Shown piece after piece: positions 29,513 to 37,289 of a stretch of 55,926 nt of DNA. A program made the position numbers and the translations under genes. The number at the start of each line of letters is the position of its first letter. The stretch's first letter is position 1. The DNA comes from DASWUZ01 sp036401375 (GTDB lineage Bacteria; Acidobacteriota; Terriglobia; Terriglobales; Acidobacteriaceae), in NCBI GenBank assembly GCA_036401375.1, contig DASWVB010000024.1, forward strand, positions 1-55,926. The letters run 5' to 3'. A model generated the notes under the pieces. It searched no databases. It saw only the letters and a list, made by a program, of their open reading frames with translations, and was not told the origin of the DNA.

Positions 29513-30508
29513 GTGGTTCGCGTGCTCCGAAGTCCGGTCGACAGCTTCAACTGCGTCTTCTTCCCGTACCGCTGCGATATCTGCGAAGGCCCGGTGCTGC
29601 GCTTCTCGAGCGCCCCGGTCTGCGACACCTGCTGGGCTTCGCTTGTGCCTCAGAGCCGCGCGTGCTGCTCACTTTGTAGCGAAGATCTCGGCCGCGAGGT
29701 CTATCCGTCCGCACTGCTCTCGTCCTTCGCGCCTCCTGCGCTCGAGGCAGCCCGAGAGGAGCAACAACTCTGCCATCTATGCAGCAAAGTGCCTCCACCC
29801 TTTGCCCGCGCTTTAGCCTTTGGCGCCTACCGGACGACCCTCCGCTCGCTCATCCACCTGCTCAAGTACCGGGGCATGCTGCCCCTGGCAGAAGGCCTGG
29901 GAAGCCGGCTCGCTGAAGTGGTTCTCACCCTTCGGCCCCCCGTGCCTCAGCTCACACAAGGCGTCATATGTCCCCCGCAGGAGACGCGTCCGCCCCTGAG
30001 CGGCGAAGTGCTCGTGATTCCGGTCCCGCCGCACCGCTCCAGGCGAAAGTTCAACCATGCAGAGCTGATTGCCAGGGCTGCTCTGCGGCAGCTGCGCAGG
30101 ACGACTCCCGAATGGAAGCTGAAGCTCGCCCCGAAGCTGCTGGTGCGCAAGCGGTCGACCGTGAGTCAGGCAGGACTTACACCTCACCAGCGCAGAATGA
30201 ACGTCCGCGGCGCCTTCGTTACACCCAGCCCCGACAGGCTTGCCGGCGCGGACATCCTCCTGATCGACGACATTTATACGACAGGGGCAACGGCCCGGGC
30301 CTGCACCAGGGCTCTGCTTCGCGCCGGGGCGGCGTCCGTCTCGGTTGCGACCGTCGCCCGCGCACAGTTCGAGTTCATCCGGCCTCCGTCAATGTCTGAG
30401 CGCAGCCGCAATCAGGAGATCATCCACGATCAGCAGGAGAACGCTCCAGAACTGCCCATGCAGGAAGATGTGGCATTCTGGGGTCGAACAAAACCGCTAC
30501 TGCAATGA
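29513..30508 (+). CDS. ComF-family phosphoribosyltransferase-like protein
   Basis: A 331-residue protein with an N-terminal cysteine-rich zinc-binding part (CDICEGP, CDTCW, CSLC, CHLC, residues about 20-95) and a type I phosphoribosyltransferase domain. The PRPP-binding loop DILLIDDIYTTGATARA lies at residues 247-263, and LIHLLKYRG and IPVPPHRSRRKFNHAELIA are characteristic of ComF/GntX. ComF is needed for DNA uptake in competent bacteria, though many homologues occur without competence genes. The GTG at 29513 is used, but the frame is open upstream to about 29471 and a start there is possible. An HNH nuclease gene follows 70 bases downstream. Confidence 0.85.
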   Translation: MVRVLRSPVDSFNCVFFPYRCDICEGPVLRFSSAPVCDTCWASLVPQSRACCSLCSEDLGREVYPSALLSSFAPPALEAAREEQQLCHLCSKVPPPFARALAFGAYRTTLRSLIHLLKYRGMLPLAEGLGSRLAEVVLTLRPPVPQLTQGVICPPQETRPPLSGEVLVIPVPPHRSRRKFNHAELIARAALRQLRRTTPEWKLKLAPKLLVRKRSTVSQAGLTPHQRRMNVRGAFVTPSPDRLAGADILLIDDIYTTGATARACTRALLRAGAASVSVATVARAQFEFIRPPSMSERSRNQEIIHDQQENAPELPMQEDVAFWGRTKPLLQ

Positions 30509-30577
30509 CAGCACGAGACCGGCAAAGAGGGGTCAGGTACCAGGCCAAGGGTCAGAAGAGAAAGACTTGGGGGAGAA

Positions 30578-31192
30578 ATGTCAGTGGGAAAAGCCACCAT
30601 CCATGCTCGCAAGCTTAAGTCACTCGCCAAGTGCCACGCGCTGCCCGTCGAGGAGCCCCGCGCGCTCACCCCGACCTCCATGCAGAAGCCGGTGCTGGTG
30701 CTGAACGCCTCCTACGAGCCGATCAACATCTGCGGAGCGCGCCGCGCCCTCGTACTGGTGCTGAAAGGCGTTGCCAAGACGGAGGAGGAGCAAGGCGCAA
30801 TGATGCATGCCGCTCGCATCCGCGTACCCATGCCGTCCGTCATCCGTCTGCTCGAGTACCGCCGTATCCCTCACCAGACGCGCGCACTCTCCCGCAAGAA
30901 CATCCTGCTGCGCGACCGCAACACCTGCCAATACTGCGCGATCGTACTGACGGCGGGCGAGCTGACGCTGGACCACGTGATCCCGCGCTCCCGCGGCGGC
31001 CTGTCCACATGGGAGAACCTCGTAGCCTGCTGCCATGCCTGCAATCGACGCAAGGGAAATCAATTGCTGCACGAGCAGCAGGACATGCAACTGCTGCGCG
31101 AGCCAAGGCCCTTTTCTCTGCACACCAGCCGCCACATCATGCGCATGATCGGCCACTCCGACCCGCACTGGCGCAAGTACCTCTACTACTAG
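30578..31192 (+). CDS. HNH endonuclease family protein
   Basis: A 204-residue protein whose ATG follows GGGGGAG. The N-terminal part (VLVLNASYEPINICGARRAL, about residues 38-57) belongs to a conserved stand-alone HNH family found across many phyla. The nuclease core has CQYC near 113, LDHVIPRSRGG at 131-141 and CCHACNRRKGN near 152, giving the zinc cysteines and the catalytic His. The biological role of this family is unknown; it is chromosomal and not part of an obvious phage or restriction system. Part of its 3' end (31136-31192) recurs in diverged form at 31673-31729 inside the neighbouring ATPase island. Confidence 0.88.
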   Translation: MSVGKATIHARKLKSLAKCHALPVEEPRALTPTSMQKPVLVLNASYEPINICGARRALVLVLKGVAKTEEEQGAMMHAARIRVPMPSVIRLLEYRRIPHQTRALSRKNILLRDRNTCQYCAIVLTAGELTLDHVIPRSRGGLSTWENLVACCHACNRRKGNQLLHEQQDMQLLREPRPFSLHTSRHIMRMIGHSDPHWRKYLYY

Positions 31193-31266
31193 CCGCGTCC
31201 GCGAACTGCGCCTTCGCACCCGTTGAGTGCGAGCCTTGCACACTCCCTTACGTCAGGAGGAGCCAC

Positions 31267-31615
31267 ACGAGCACGCAAGGCATCTACGTCGAAACGCTAA
31301 TCAGGCAAGAACTCGACCGCGTCTGGCAGCTCACCCAGCAGCCTGACCTGCACCAGAGATGGGACCTGCGCTTCACCAGCATCCACTATCTGCCTCGACC
31401 CGATCCAGAGCAGCCTCAGCAGTTTCCCCCGGATCGCTGAAATCTCAGTGGTATGAGGAGACCAGGGCTGCTTCGCATTGAACGTTAGCGCAACAAACCC
31501 TACAGGGGAAAGCTCTTCGGCTACACGGGCCACTTCCAGGTGGAGTGGGTGCCAGCAACTCCGGAGACCGTCCCGCTATCGATCCTGCCAGTTAGAGTCG
31601 AGAGTCGTACATACG
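31267..31615 (+). pseudogene. Truncated SRPBCC-like gene that has lost its start codon
   Basis: AGGAGG at 31255-31260 is followed six bases later by ACG where an ATG is expected (31267). The frame then encodes STQGIYVETLIRQELDRVW and LHQRWDLRF...YLPRPDPEQPQQF, resembling the N-terminus of SRPBCC/polyketide-cyclase-like proteins, and stops at TGA near 31438. Further codons in another frame (LFGYTGHFQVEWVPA, about 31510-31555) may be remains of the C-terminal part. With no start codon, an early stop and no continuous frame, this is a relic. It lies 75 bases after the HNH gene and ends next to the 55-bp repeat. The family assignment is by eye and only moderately certain. Confidence 0.55.
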
Positions 31616-31670
31616 CTATTTCGGCGAGGCCTGCGGCACGGGCGCGGTGCTCTGCGACGGGTCAGATGGA
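31616..31670. repeat. 55-bp direct repeat, left copy
   Basis: This segment is identical at 54 of 55 positions to 33072-33126, in the same orientation; the single difference is T/C at the fourth base. The right copy is the stop codon and last 17 codons of the exported-protein gene that reads leftward from 34046. The left copy is thus a detached gene tail. Similarity stops exactly at the stop codon on one side and at the HNH fragment on the other. Confidence 0.9.
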
Positions 31671-31672
31671 CG

Positions 31673-31729
31673 GTCATGCGCACGATCGGCCACTGCGACC
31701 CGCAGTGGCGCAAGTCCCTCTGCATTGAG
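31673..31729 (+). pseudogene. Diverged second copy of the HNH gene 3' end
   Basis: The stretch encodes VMRTIGHCDPQWRKSLC, close to the last residues of the intact HNH protein, IMRMIGHSDPHWRKYLYY at 31136-31192. By hand count, 44 of the first 49 aligned bases match, and the stop codon has changed (TAG to GAG). It begins two bases after the 55-bp repeat. The divergence, compared with the nearly perfect 55-bp repeat, suggests it came from a related strain rather than from recent local duplication. Confidence 0.75.
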
Positions 31730-31793
31730 GGAGCATTTAGAGGCACACCACGTGCGGAGACCGGAACACCGACATAGCAGGATCGTGTATCGC

Positions 31794-32987
31794 TTATATT
31801 CCGCGCCAATCGTTACCGGGCATTATCCGCTTCATGAAGTCACCGAAGAGAGGCACGGTGAAGGCGTTGTCACCGTGCGCAGGGCTCCAGATCATACCTG
31901 TCTTGATGAGAGCGCTGCGGATAGGCGCCAGAGCCTGGACGGATCTGGTCAGTATGAAAGCGATATCACCAGAGCGATGCGGGCCTTCCCCCAATTCCGC
32001 CATTGCCCTGACGTATCGCTTTCCGGTAGGCGTCATGCGGTCAAACCGCACAAGGAAGAAGCTGGAATCGAGCGCCGCCTGCGCCAGCAGATTAGCCTGG
32101 AACACATCCTCAACTCGGATGACCTCTCCCGTTGCGATCTCCCATGCGTGCTTCCCCCACTCTTGTAGGAAGTACGGGTAGCCGTGGGTCTGGTGAAGTA
32201 TCTCCTGAACGGCATCTTCTGTGAATTCCACTCCTTCCTGTTGAGCGGGTTTGACGAGTGCGTCTCTGGCATCGGTCTCGATCAACGCGCCGACTAAAGG
32301 GAACGCAAAGAGCCGTTCCGCATAGGACTTGGCTTGACCGGCAAGACCTCGCAGCTGAGGTAGACCTGCACCTATCAACGTCATCGGCAACTGGCGCTGT
32401 GCGCAACGATGTAAAGCTGAAATGAGAGCTCGAAACTCAGCCTCTCGAAGGTATTGCATCTCGTCGAGGAACAGAACGGCGGCCGTCTGCGCACTCTGCG
32501 CTGCGTATGCGACCTCCTGCAGTAGTGCGGTCAGGTCACTTTCTAGATCCCCGTTATCTGCAAGTCCGGACTCCCCAGGGAGATCAAAGGCGACTTCGAT
32601 ATCCGCATACTTGACCTTCAGCGACCTTGCAAAACCCGTGAGTGCTTTCAGTCCCTTCTCTGCAAACACTTTCGCCCGCTCAACGCGACTCAGGCGCAGC
32701 AGGGCCAGGCGCAATTCTGGCGCGAGGATGGAGGGCAGGCTTCGATCTTCAGCTGTCTCCAGGCGAAGCGTCTGAATGCCTGCTTCTTCTGCGTCAAGGC
32801 GCATCTTGTCCAGCAATACTGTCTTACCTACGCCTCGAAGACCGACCATGATGATGCTCTGGGCCGAGCGTCCTTGTCGGATTCGGGCTATAGCTACTTC
32901 CGCATCCCTGAGTAGCGAACCGCGCCCGGCGAGTTCAGGCGGGGGTGACCCTGCCCCCGGGGAGTACGGATTACGAACGGCGTCCAT
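31794..32987 (-). CDS. Orphan AAA-family ATPase (ATP-binding protein)
   Basis: A 397-residue protein of the STAND-like/Orc1-like AAA group. It starts RNPYSPGAGSPPPELAGR, a typical opening of this family. Walker A GLRGVGKT is at residues 49-56 and Walker B VLFLDEMQYL centres on Asp175-Glu176; a sensor-like IGAGLPQL follows, then a C-terminal helical and winged-helix-like part. Members are common on mobile and accessory DNA, often as single genes, and their function is unknown. The gene is flanked by a 55-bp direct repeat and a fragment of the HNH gene, with an AT-rich, inverted-repeat promoter. There is no integrase, transposase or partner gene next to it. Confidence 0.85.
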   Translation of the reverse strand: MDAVRNPYSPGAGSPPPELAGRGSLLRDAEVAIARIRQGRSAQSIIMVGLRGVGKTVLLDKMRLDAEEAGIQTLRLETAEDRSLPSILAPELRLALLRLSRVERAKVFAEKGLKALTGFARSLKVKYADIEVAFDLPGESGLADNGDLESDLTALLQEVAYAAQSAQTAAVLFLDEMQYLREAEFRALISALHRCAQRQLPMTLIGAGLPQLRGLAGQAKSYAERLFAFPLVGALIETDARDALVKPAQQEGVEFTEDAVQEILHQTHGYPYFLQEWGKHAWEIATGEVIRVEDVFQANLLAQAALDSSFFLVRFDRMTPTGKRYVRAMAELGEGPHRSGDIAFILTRSVQALAPIRSALIKTGMIWSPAHGDNAFTVPLFGDFMKRIMPGNDWRGI

Positions 32988-32993
32988 GTATAA

Positions 32994-33030
32994 GGAGTTT
33001 ATAGCAATTTATGAGAAAACGATAAACTCC
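32994..33030 (-). promoter_or_regulatory. Inverted repeat in the ATPase promoter
   Basis: GGAGTTTAT at 32994-33002 and ATAAACTCC at 33022-33030 are perfect 9-bp inverted arms separated by 19 bases, only 7 bases from the ATPase start codon. Inner TTTAT/ATAAA half-sites add a second symmetry. The region is strikingly AT-rich for this genome. On the minus strand the start-proximal arm provides the ribosome-site-like AGGAG area overlap, so a bound protein would block expression; autoregulation is a guess. Confidence 0.55.
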
Positions 33031-33071
33031 CTAACTTCTTTATACTTCGAGCGTCAGACTCCTAAATAAAT

Positions 33072-33126
33072 CTACTTCGGCGAGGCCTGCGGCACGGGCG
33101 CGGTGCTCTGCGACGGGTCAGATGGA
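33072..33126. repeat. 55-bp direct repeat, right copy
   Basis: This copy is native: it is the 3' end, including the stop codon, of the exported-protein gene at 33072-34046. It matches 31616-31670 at 54 of 55 bases. The 1,401 bases between the copies hold the HNH fragment and the ATPase gene. Confidence 0.9.
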
Positions 33127-34046
33127 GCGGGAGCCTGCTGCTTCTCCGTGCCGTCGTTCTTGACCTCCTGGCCGTCGTAGATGATCTTCACCGTCGACTT
33201 GAACTGCCGGTAGCCCGTGTAACGGATCGTCAGCCGCAGGTGTACGTCTTCAGCCAGATAGCCCGAGCCGCCCGAAAAGTGCAGGACTCCGTCACCCTTG
33301 GTATAGACCGGGAACCAGTATTTTCCATCGATCTGCTCGCGGTAGGTAGTGAAGGGCAGCGAGAGGTCTTCGTGGCCTTTGCGGGTGTCATCGGGAACGG
33401 TCTTGCCGTTGGTCACCACGATTTGATAGTCCTGCGCATCGACCCAGATCTTGCCCTGAAAGTAGCGCCTCTTCTTCTCAATACGCTTCGGCTTCACATC
33501 GAAGACGTAGCAGTCGATTTCGTCCACCTTCTGCTTGCCGACGTAAGTTACGTCGTAAAGCGGCAGGTCCTCCCTGGTAAGCACAAAAGGCAGCCGCTGC
33601 TCGATGTCGGCGAAGTCCGCCGGGCTCATCGAGATGCGTACCAGGGTGTTGGCTGGCGCCTTCGTTACCCGCTCCACCCGCCGGCCGCTCGCGTCAAAGG
33701 AGATATCGGTCGCCTCATAAAATTGGCCATCGACTTTGCCGTCATCGTCGATGGTCTGCTCCCGAACGCTGCGCGAGTAGGTGTAATTTTCAAGGGCGGC
33801 GCGGAACTCACTCTCCTTGGCGGCAAAGCGGGCGACGATCTGGTCAGCCGATGTAGAGGGCGGCGTCAGGTCCATGGGCCCGAAGCCCTCATCGAGCGGC
33901 ATGGGGGTGAAGGTAGCCTGGGCACGGCCGGGGATGGCTGCCGCCAACCCTATGAGCGCGAGCGCCAACATGGTTCTCTTCAGGATCAGGAAGGCAGAGG
34001 TCCGCGCACGTCTCGTTTTCAAGATCTTCAACTTGTCTTGCTCCAT
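33072..34046 (-). CDS. Exported protein with LolA/outer-membrane lipoprotein-sorting-like fold
   Basis: A 324-residue protein. A basic N-terminus precedes a hydrophobic signal (MLALALIGLAAAIPGRAQA, about residues 26-44), so a start nearer that Met is possible. The mature protein is rich in beta strands with the pattern YDVTYVGKQKVDEIDCYVF, KIWVDAQDYQIV and YWFPVYTKGD, which is common in LolA/LolB-like sigma-E regulator and lipoprotein-sorting folds of Acidobacteria. The C-terminus is a Pro/Gln/Ala-rich tail. It probably works in the periplasm; the ligand is unknown. Its last 17 codons plus stop are duplicated 1.4 kb downstream. Confidence 0.65.
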   Translation of the reverse strand: MEQDKLKILKTRRARTSAFLILKRTMLALALIGLAAAIPGRAQATFTPMPLDEGFGPMDLTPPSTSADQIVARFAAKESEFRAALENYTYSRSVREQTIDDDGKVDGQFYEATDISFDASGRRVERVTKAPANTLVRISMSPADFADIEQRLPFVLTREDLPLYDVTYVGKQKVDEIDCYVFDVKPKRIEKKRRYFQGKIWVDAQDYQIVVTNGKTVPDDTRKGHEDLSLPFTTYREQIDGKYWFPVYTKGDGVLHFSGGSGYLAEDVHLRLTIRYTGYRQFKSTVKIIYDGQEVKNDGTEKQQAPAPSDPSQSTAPVPQASPK

Positions 34047-34346
34047 CGGGTCTGTGCAGCCGCGGCCCTTCGATCACTGCGGCCGGGTCTGTGCCCCGCG
34101 AGTAGCTTTCCGCAGGCTATATATTTATAGACGCGCCAGAATGCAATCTGGGCGATCCGCCAATACTCCGCTCTCAAACCTGTTCGGCGCAGATTGTCTC
34201 CCAACATGCCACCAATCTCAGCCGCGAGGAACAGCATGTGCCCGTCGACCAGAAGGCCGTCTGAACGGCGGGACTGCCCTGCCGCTCAGACGAAGGCGCG
34301 CCTGCAATCAGTGTTCCATCGAGGCGAAGGGAACGGCCTCTCGCCA

Positions 34347-36626
34347 ATGTTAACCCGTGTGCTGCTGAGCGCGCTGGTTGCGGCTTTGGCAGCGAGCGCG
34401 CAGGTGTTAGTCCCCAGAGCCATCGCCCAGGCGCCTGCCCGGCGGCCCATGGTCTTCGAAGACCTGATGAAGATGCGGCGGCTCGGCGATATCTCCGTCT
34501 CACCCGACGGCAAGTGGGTCCTCTACACCGCGACCGGCGTCGACCTCGGAAAGAACACCAAGACCTCCCACCTCTTCCTCATTTCGGCCGGCGGTGGTGA
34601 CTCTACAGCACTGATGGATTCGGCGGAGGGTGAGAGGCGCGGCCGCTTCTCCCCCGACGGAAAGCAGGTCCTCTTTCAGCGCACCCGCGAGGGCGGTCAG
34701 CAAATCTATATCGCTCCCTTCAACGCCCAATCCCGCTCCCTCGGCGACCCCAGGCAACTGACGACCCTGAGTACCGGGGCTGACGGCGCAATGTGGTCCC
34801 CTGACGGTCAGTCCGTCCTGTTTACCTCGGCTGTCTACCCTGATTGCTCATTGAGCGATCAGGACGCCTGCGACAAGCAGCGCGACGACGCTCTCGCAGC
34901 CTCCCAGGTCAAGGCAAAGATCTTCACCCACCTGCTTTACCGGCATTGGAATGCTTATAACGGGGATAAACGCAGCCACCTCTTCGTGGTTCCAGCCAGC
35001 GGTGGAACGCCTCGCGACCTCAACCCCGGCGACGATCATGATGTTCCGCCATTTTCCCTTGGCGGCCCGGACGCGTATGCCTTCGCGCCCGACAGCAAAG
35101 AGATTGCCTTTGAAGAAGACCTCGATCCGGTAGCGGCGATCAGCACCCACGTGGATATTTTCACGCTGCGTCTGGATGACCCTGCGGCGAAGCCGGTGAA
35201 GATCAGCACCAGCCTCGGTGGAAACTTCAGCCCAGCCTACTCGCCCGACGGCAGGAACATCGCGTTCCGCTCGCAGGCACGGGCCGGATATGAGTCCGAC
35301 AAGTTCAGGCTCGTACTCTACGATCGCCAGTCGAAGCAGCTCAAAGACCTCCTGCCGGACTTTGATCGCTGGGTGGGCGAACTGGCCTGGGCCCATAATT
35401 CCAGCAGCATCTACTTCGTCGCCGAGAATGAGGGCGCCGCTCGCATCTTCCGGGCTGATCTCGAAGGCGCACTCTCCATGCTGACGAGCAAGGGCGAGTA
35501 TGGTGACCTGCATCCCTTATGGGATGGCGAAGTGGATGGCGAAAGGCTTTTCGCCACGAGAATGACCGTGGCTCAACCCGCAGAGGTCTGCGAGCTGACT
35601 ACCCGGGAAAGAGCGAGTAGCCAGGGTGTAACTCCCGCCGGGCAGAGCACAGTCAGCACGAACGCCTCAAACAAGCGCCTGGCCTACCCGCCCAGCCTGA
35701 TGAGGTACCAGCCAGGATCGAACGCCGAGGCCGCAGTCAGGCAACTGACCCACCTCAATGATGCGTTGCTCGCAGAGCTCGACCTGGCCCCGCTGGAATC
35801 CTTCTGGTTCCCGTCAATAGGCGGCGTGAGAGCGCAGGGTTTCCTCGTCAAGCCGCCTGCCTTCGATCCCAGGAAGAAATATCCGGTAAAGTTCCTGATC
35901 CACGGCGGCCCGCAGGGGGCATGGGGCGATTCGTGGTCCTACCGCTGGAACGCGGAGCTCTTCGCCGCCTCCGGCTACGTGGTCGTCATGATCAACCCAC
36001 GCGGATCGACCGGCTATGGTCAGGCCTTCATCGACGGCATCAACGGCGATTGGGGCGGCAAGCCGTATATTGACCTGATGCGCGGGCTCGACTACGCCGA
36101 ACTGCATTTCCCCTTCATCGACAAGACCCGCGAGTGCGCCCTCGGCGCCAGCTACGGCGGCTACATGGCCAACTGGATCCTTGGCCACACCGACCGCTTC
36201 AAATGCATCGTCTCGCACGATGGCATGTTCAACCCCGAGGCTGCCTACGGTTCGACCGAGGAGCTTTGGTTCAACGAATGGGAGTTCAGAGGCAAGCCAT
36301 GGGACTACTATGGCCGTCCCACCGCGTTGAACCCTTATCGCAGGTGGTCGCCGGCGCTCTATGCTAAGAATTTCAAGACGCCGACCTTAGTCATCCACGG
36401 TCAGCTTGACTACCGCCTCGACGTCTCCCAGGGCTTCGACCTCTTCACCACCCTGCAGCGCCTCAATGTGCCGTCAAAGATGCTCTACTTCCCCGACGAG
36501 GGCCACTGGGTGCTCAAGCCGCAGAACTCCCAACTCTGGAACAGGACCGTCAGCGACTGGGTCGACCAGTGGACTAAAAATGAGGCGAAGCCGGCCGACG
36601 CTCTAAAGACGGACCGGAGGGAGTAG
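34347..36626 (+). CDS. Secreted S9-family peptidase (prolyl oligopeptidase type)
   Basis: A 759-residue exported serine peptidase. The ATG at 34347 is chosen because it opens a clean signal peptide (LTRVLLSALVAALAASAQ); the frame's earlier Met at 34194 is not plausible. An N-terminal WD40/TolB-like propeller (about residues 50-470, repeated SPDG units) is followed by an alpha/beta hydrolase with Ser602 in GASYGGYMAN, Asp688 in GQLDYRLD and His720 in DEGHWVL. S9 enzymes cleave short peptides, often after proline; this subgroup resembles acylaminoacyl/dipeptidyl peptidases. It probably recycles peptides in the periplasm. It is followed 45 bases later by recX. Confidence 0.92.
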   Translation: MLTRVLLSALVAALAASAQVLVPRAIAQAPARRPMVFEDLMKMRRLGDISVSPDGKWVLYTATGVDLGKNTKTSHLFLISAGGGDSTALMDSAEGERRGRFSPDGKQVLFQRTREGGQQIYIAPFNAQSRSLGDPRQLTTLSTGADGAMWSPDGQSVLFTSAVYPDCSLSDQDACDKQRDDALAASQVKAKIFTHLLYRHWNAYNGDKRSHLFVVPASGGTPRDLNPGDDHDVPPFSLGGPDAYAFAPDSKEIAFEEDLDPVAAISTHVDIFTLRLDDPAAKPVKISTSLGGNFSPAYSPDGRNIAFRSQARAGYESDKFRLVLYDRQSKQLKDLLPDFDRWVGELAWAHNSSSIYFVAENEGAARIFRADLEGALSMLTSKGEYGDLHPLWDGEVDGERLFATRMTVAQPAEVCELTTRERASSQGVTPAGQSTVSTNASNKRLAYPPSLMRYQPGSNAEAAVRQLTHLNDALLAELDLAPLESFWFPSIGGVRAQGFLVKPPAFDPRKKYPVKFLIHGGPQGAWGDSWSYRWNAELFAASGYVVVMINPRGSTGYGQAFIDGINGDWGGKPYIDLMRGLDYAELHFPFIDKTRECALGASYGGYMANWILGHTDRFKCIVSHDGMFNPEAAYGSTEELWFNEWEFRGKPWDYYGRPTALNPYRRWSPALYAKNFKTPTLVIHGQLDYRLDVSQGFDLFTTLQRLNVPSKMLYFPDEGHWVLKPQNSQLWNRTVSDWVDQWTKNEAKPADALKTDRRE

Positions 36627-36671
36627 GGTCAAGGCAGCACCCGAAGCATTCCAGGATCGGCGCAGACGCAC

Positions 36672-37247
36672 ATGGCCTTTAACCGCCCCCGCAAAAGACC
36701 CGAACCTCTCACCGAGCCGGCCCTCTACAACTACGCCGTGAATGCGCTCGCCCGCCGCATGCGCACCGTCTCTGACCTGAAGCGCCTGATGCGCACCCGC
36801 GTCGAGCCGGACGAGACCGGCGACGCCAAGATCGCCTCCGTCGTCGAACGCCTGGTCGAATACAAGTTTCTCGACGACACCGCCTATGCGGCTGACTACA
36901 CAAGGTTGCGGCAGGAGAATGAGAAGTTTGGCAAGCGGCGCGTGCAGCAGGAGCTGCAGCATAAGGGCGTCGATCCTGAGTTGATCACAGCAACCCTCAC
37001 CCGCGCCTATGAGAACGTTGTTGAAGAGGACCTCGCCCGACGCCACATCGCCCGCAAACGCCTGAAGCCTCCCACCGACGCCAAAGGTGCCAACCGTGTC
37101 ATGCGCCAGCTGATGAGGGCGGGCTTCTCGCCGGGGGTGATCTTCAAGATCCTGAAGAACTGGGAGATCGATGACCAAACGCTGTCAGGTCTGGAAGCGC
37201 TCGCCTCGGAGGACCTCTCCGCAGATGAAGGAACTGCTTCGGAGTAA
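36672..37247 (+). CDS. recX: Regulatory protein RecX
   Basis: A 191-residue, all-helical basic protein. The three-helix repeats of RecX are visible: ALYNYAVNALARRMRTVSDL, VVERLVEYKFLDDTAYAADY and FGKRRVQQELQHKGVDPELI. RecX binds RecA filaments and limits recombinase activity. recA is not in the window, and no LexA-type box was noticed upstream. The gene follows the S9 peptidase gene by 45 bases, possibly on the same transcript. It has an acidic C-terminal tail (about residues 176-191). Confidence 0.9.
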   Translation: MAFNRPRKRPEPLTEPALYNYAVNALARRMRTVSDLKRLMRTRVEPDETGDAKIASVVERLVEYKFLDDTAYAADYTRLRQENEKFGKRRVQQELQHKGVDPELITATLTRAYENVVEEDLARRHIARKRLKPPTDAKGANRVMRQLMRAGFSPGVIFKILKNWEIDDQTLSGLEALASEDLSADEGTASE

Positions 37248-37289
37248 GCTGCGGAGAGGGCGACTCCCCGCACCGGTGGCCAAGAGGCT

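Noticed and set aside
31297..31533. A 78-residue minus-strand frame in the decayed interval
   Set aside because: It is antisense to the SRPBCC-like remnant and has no ribosome site or similarity.
31616..33126. Insertion sequence or transposon ends at the ATPase island
   Set aside because: There are no terminal inverted repeats at the island borders, no short target-site duplication and no transposase; the 55-bp repeat is a direct copy of gene sequence.
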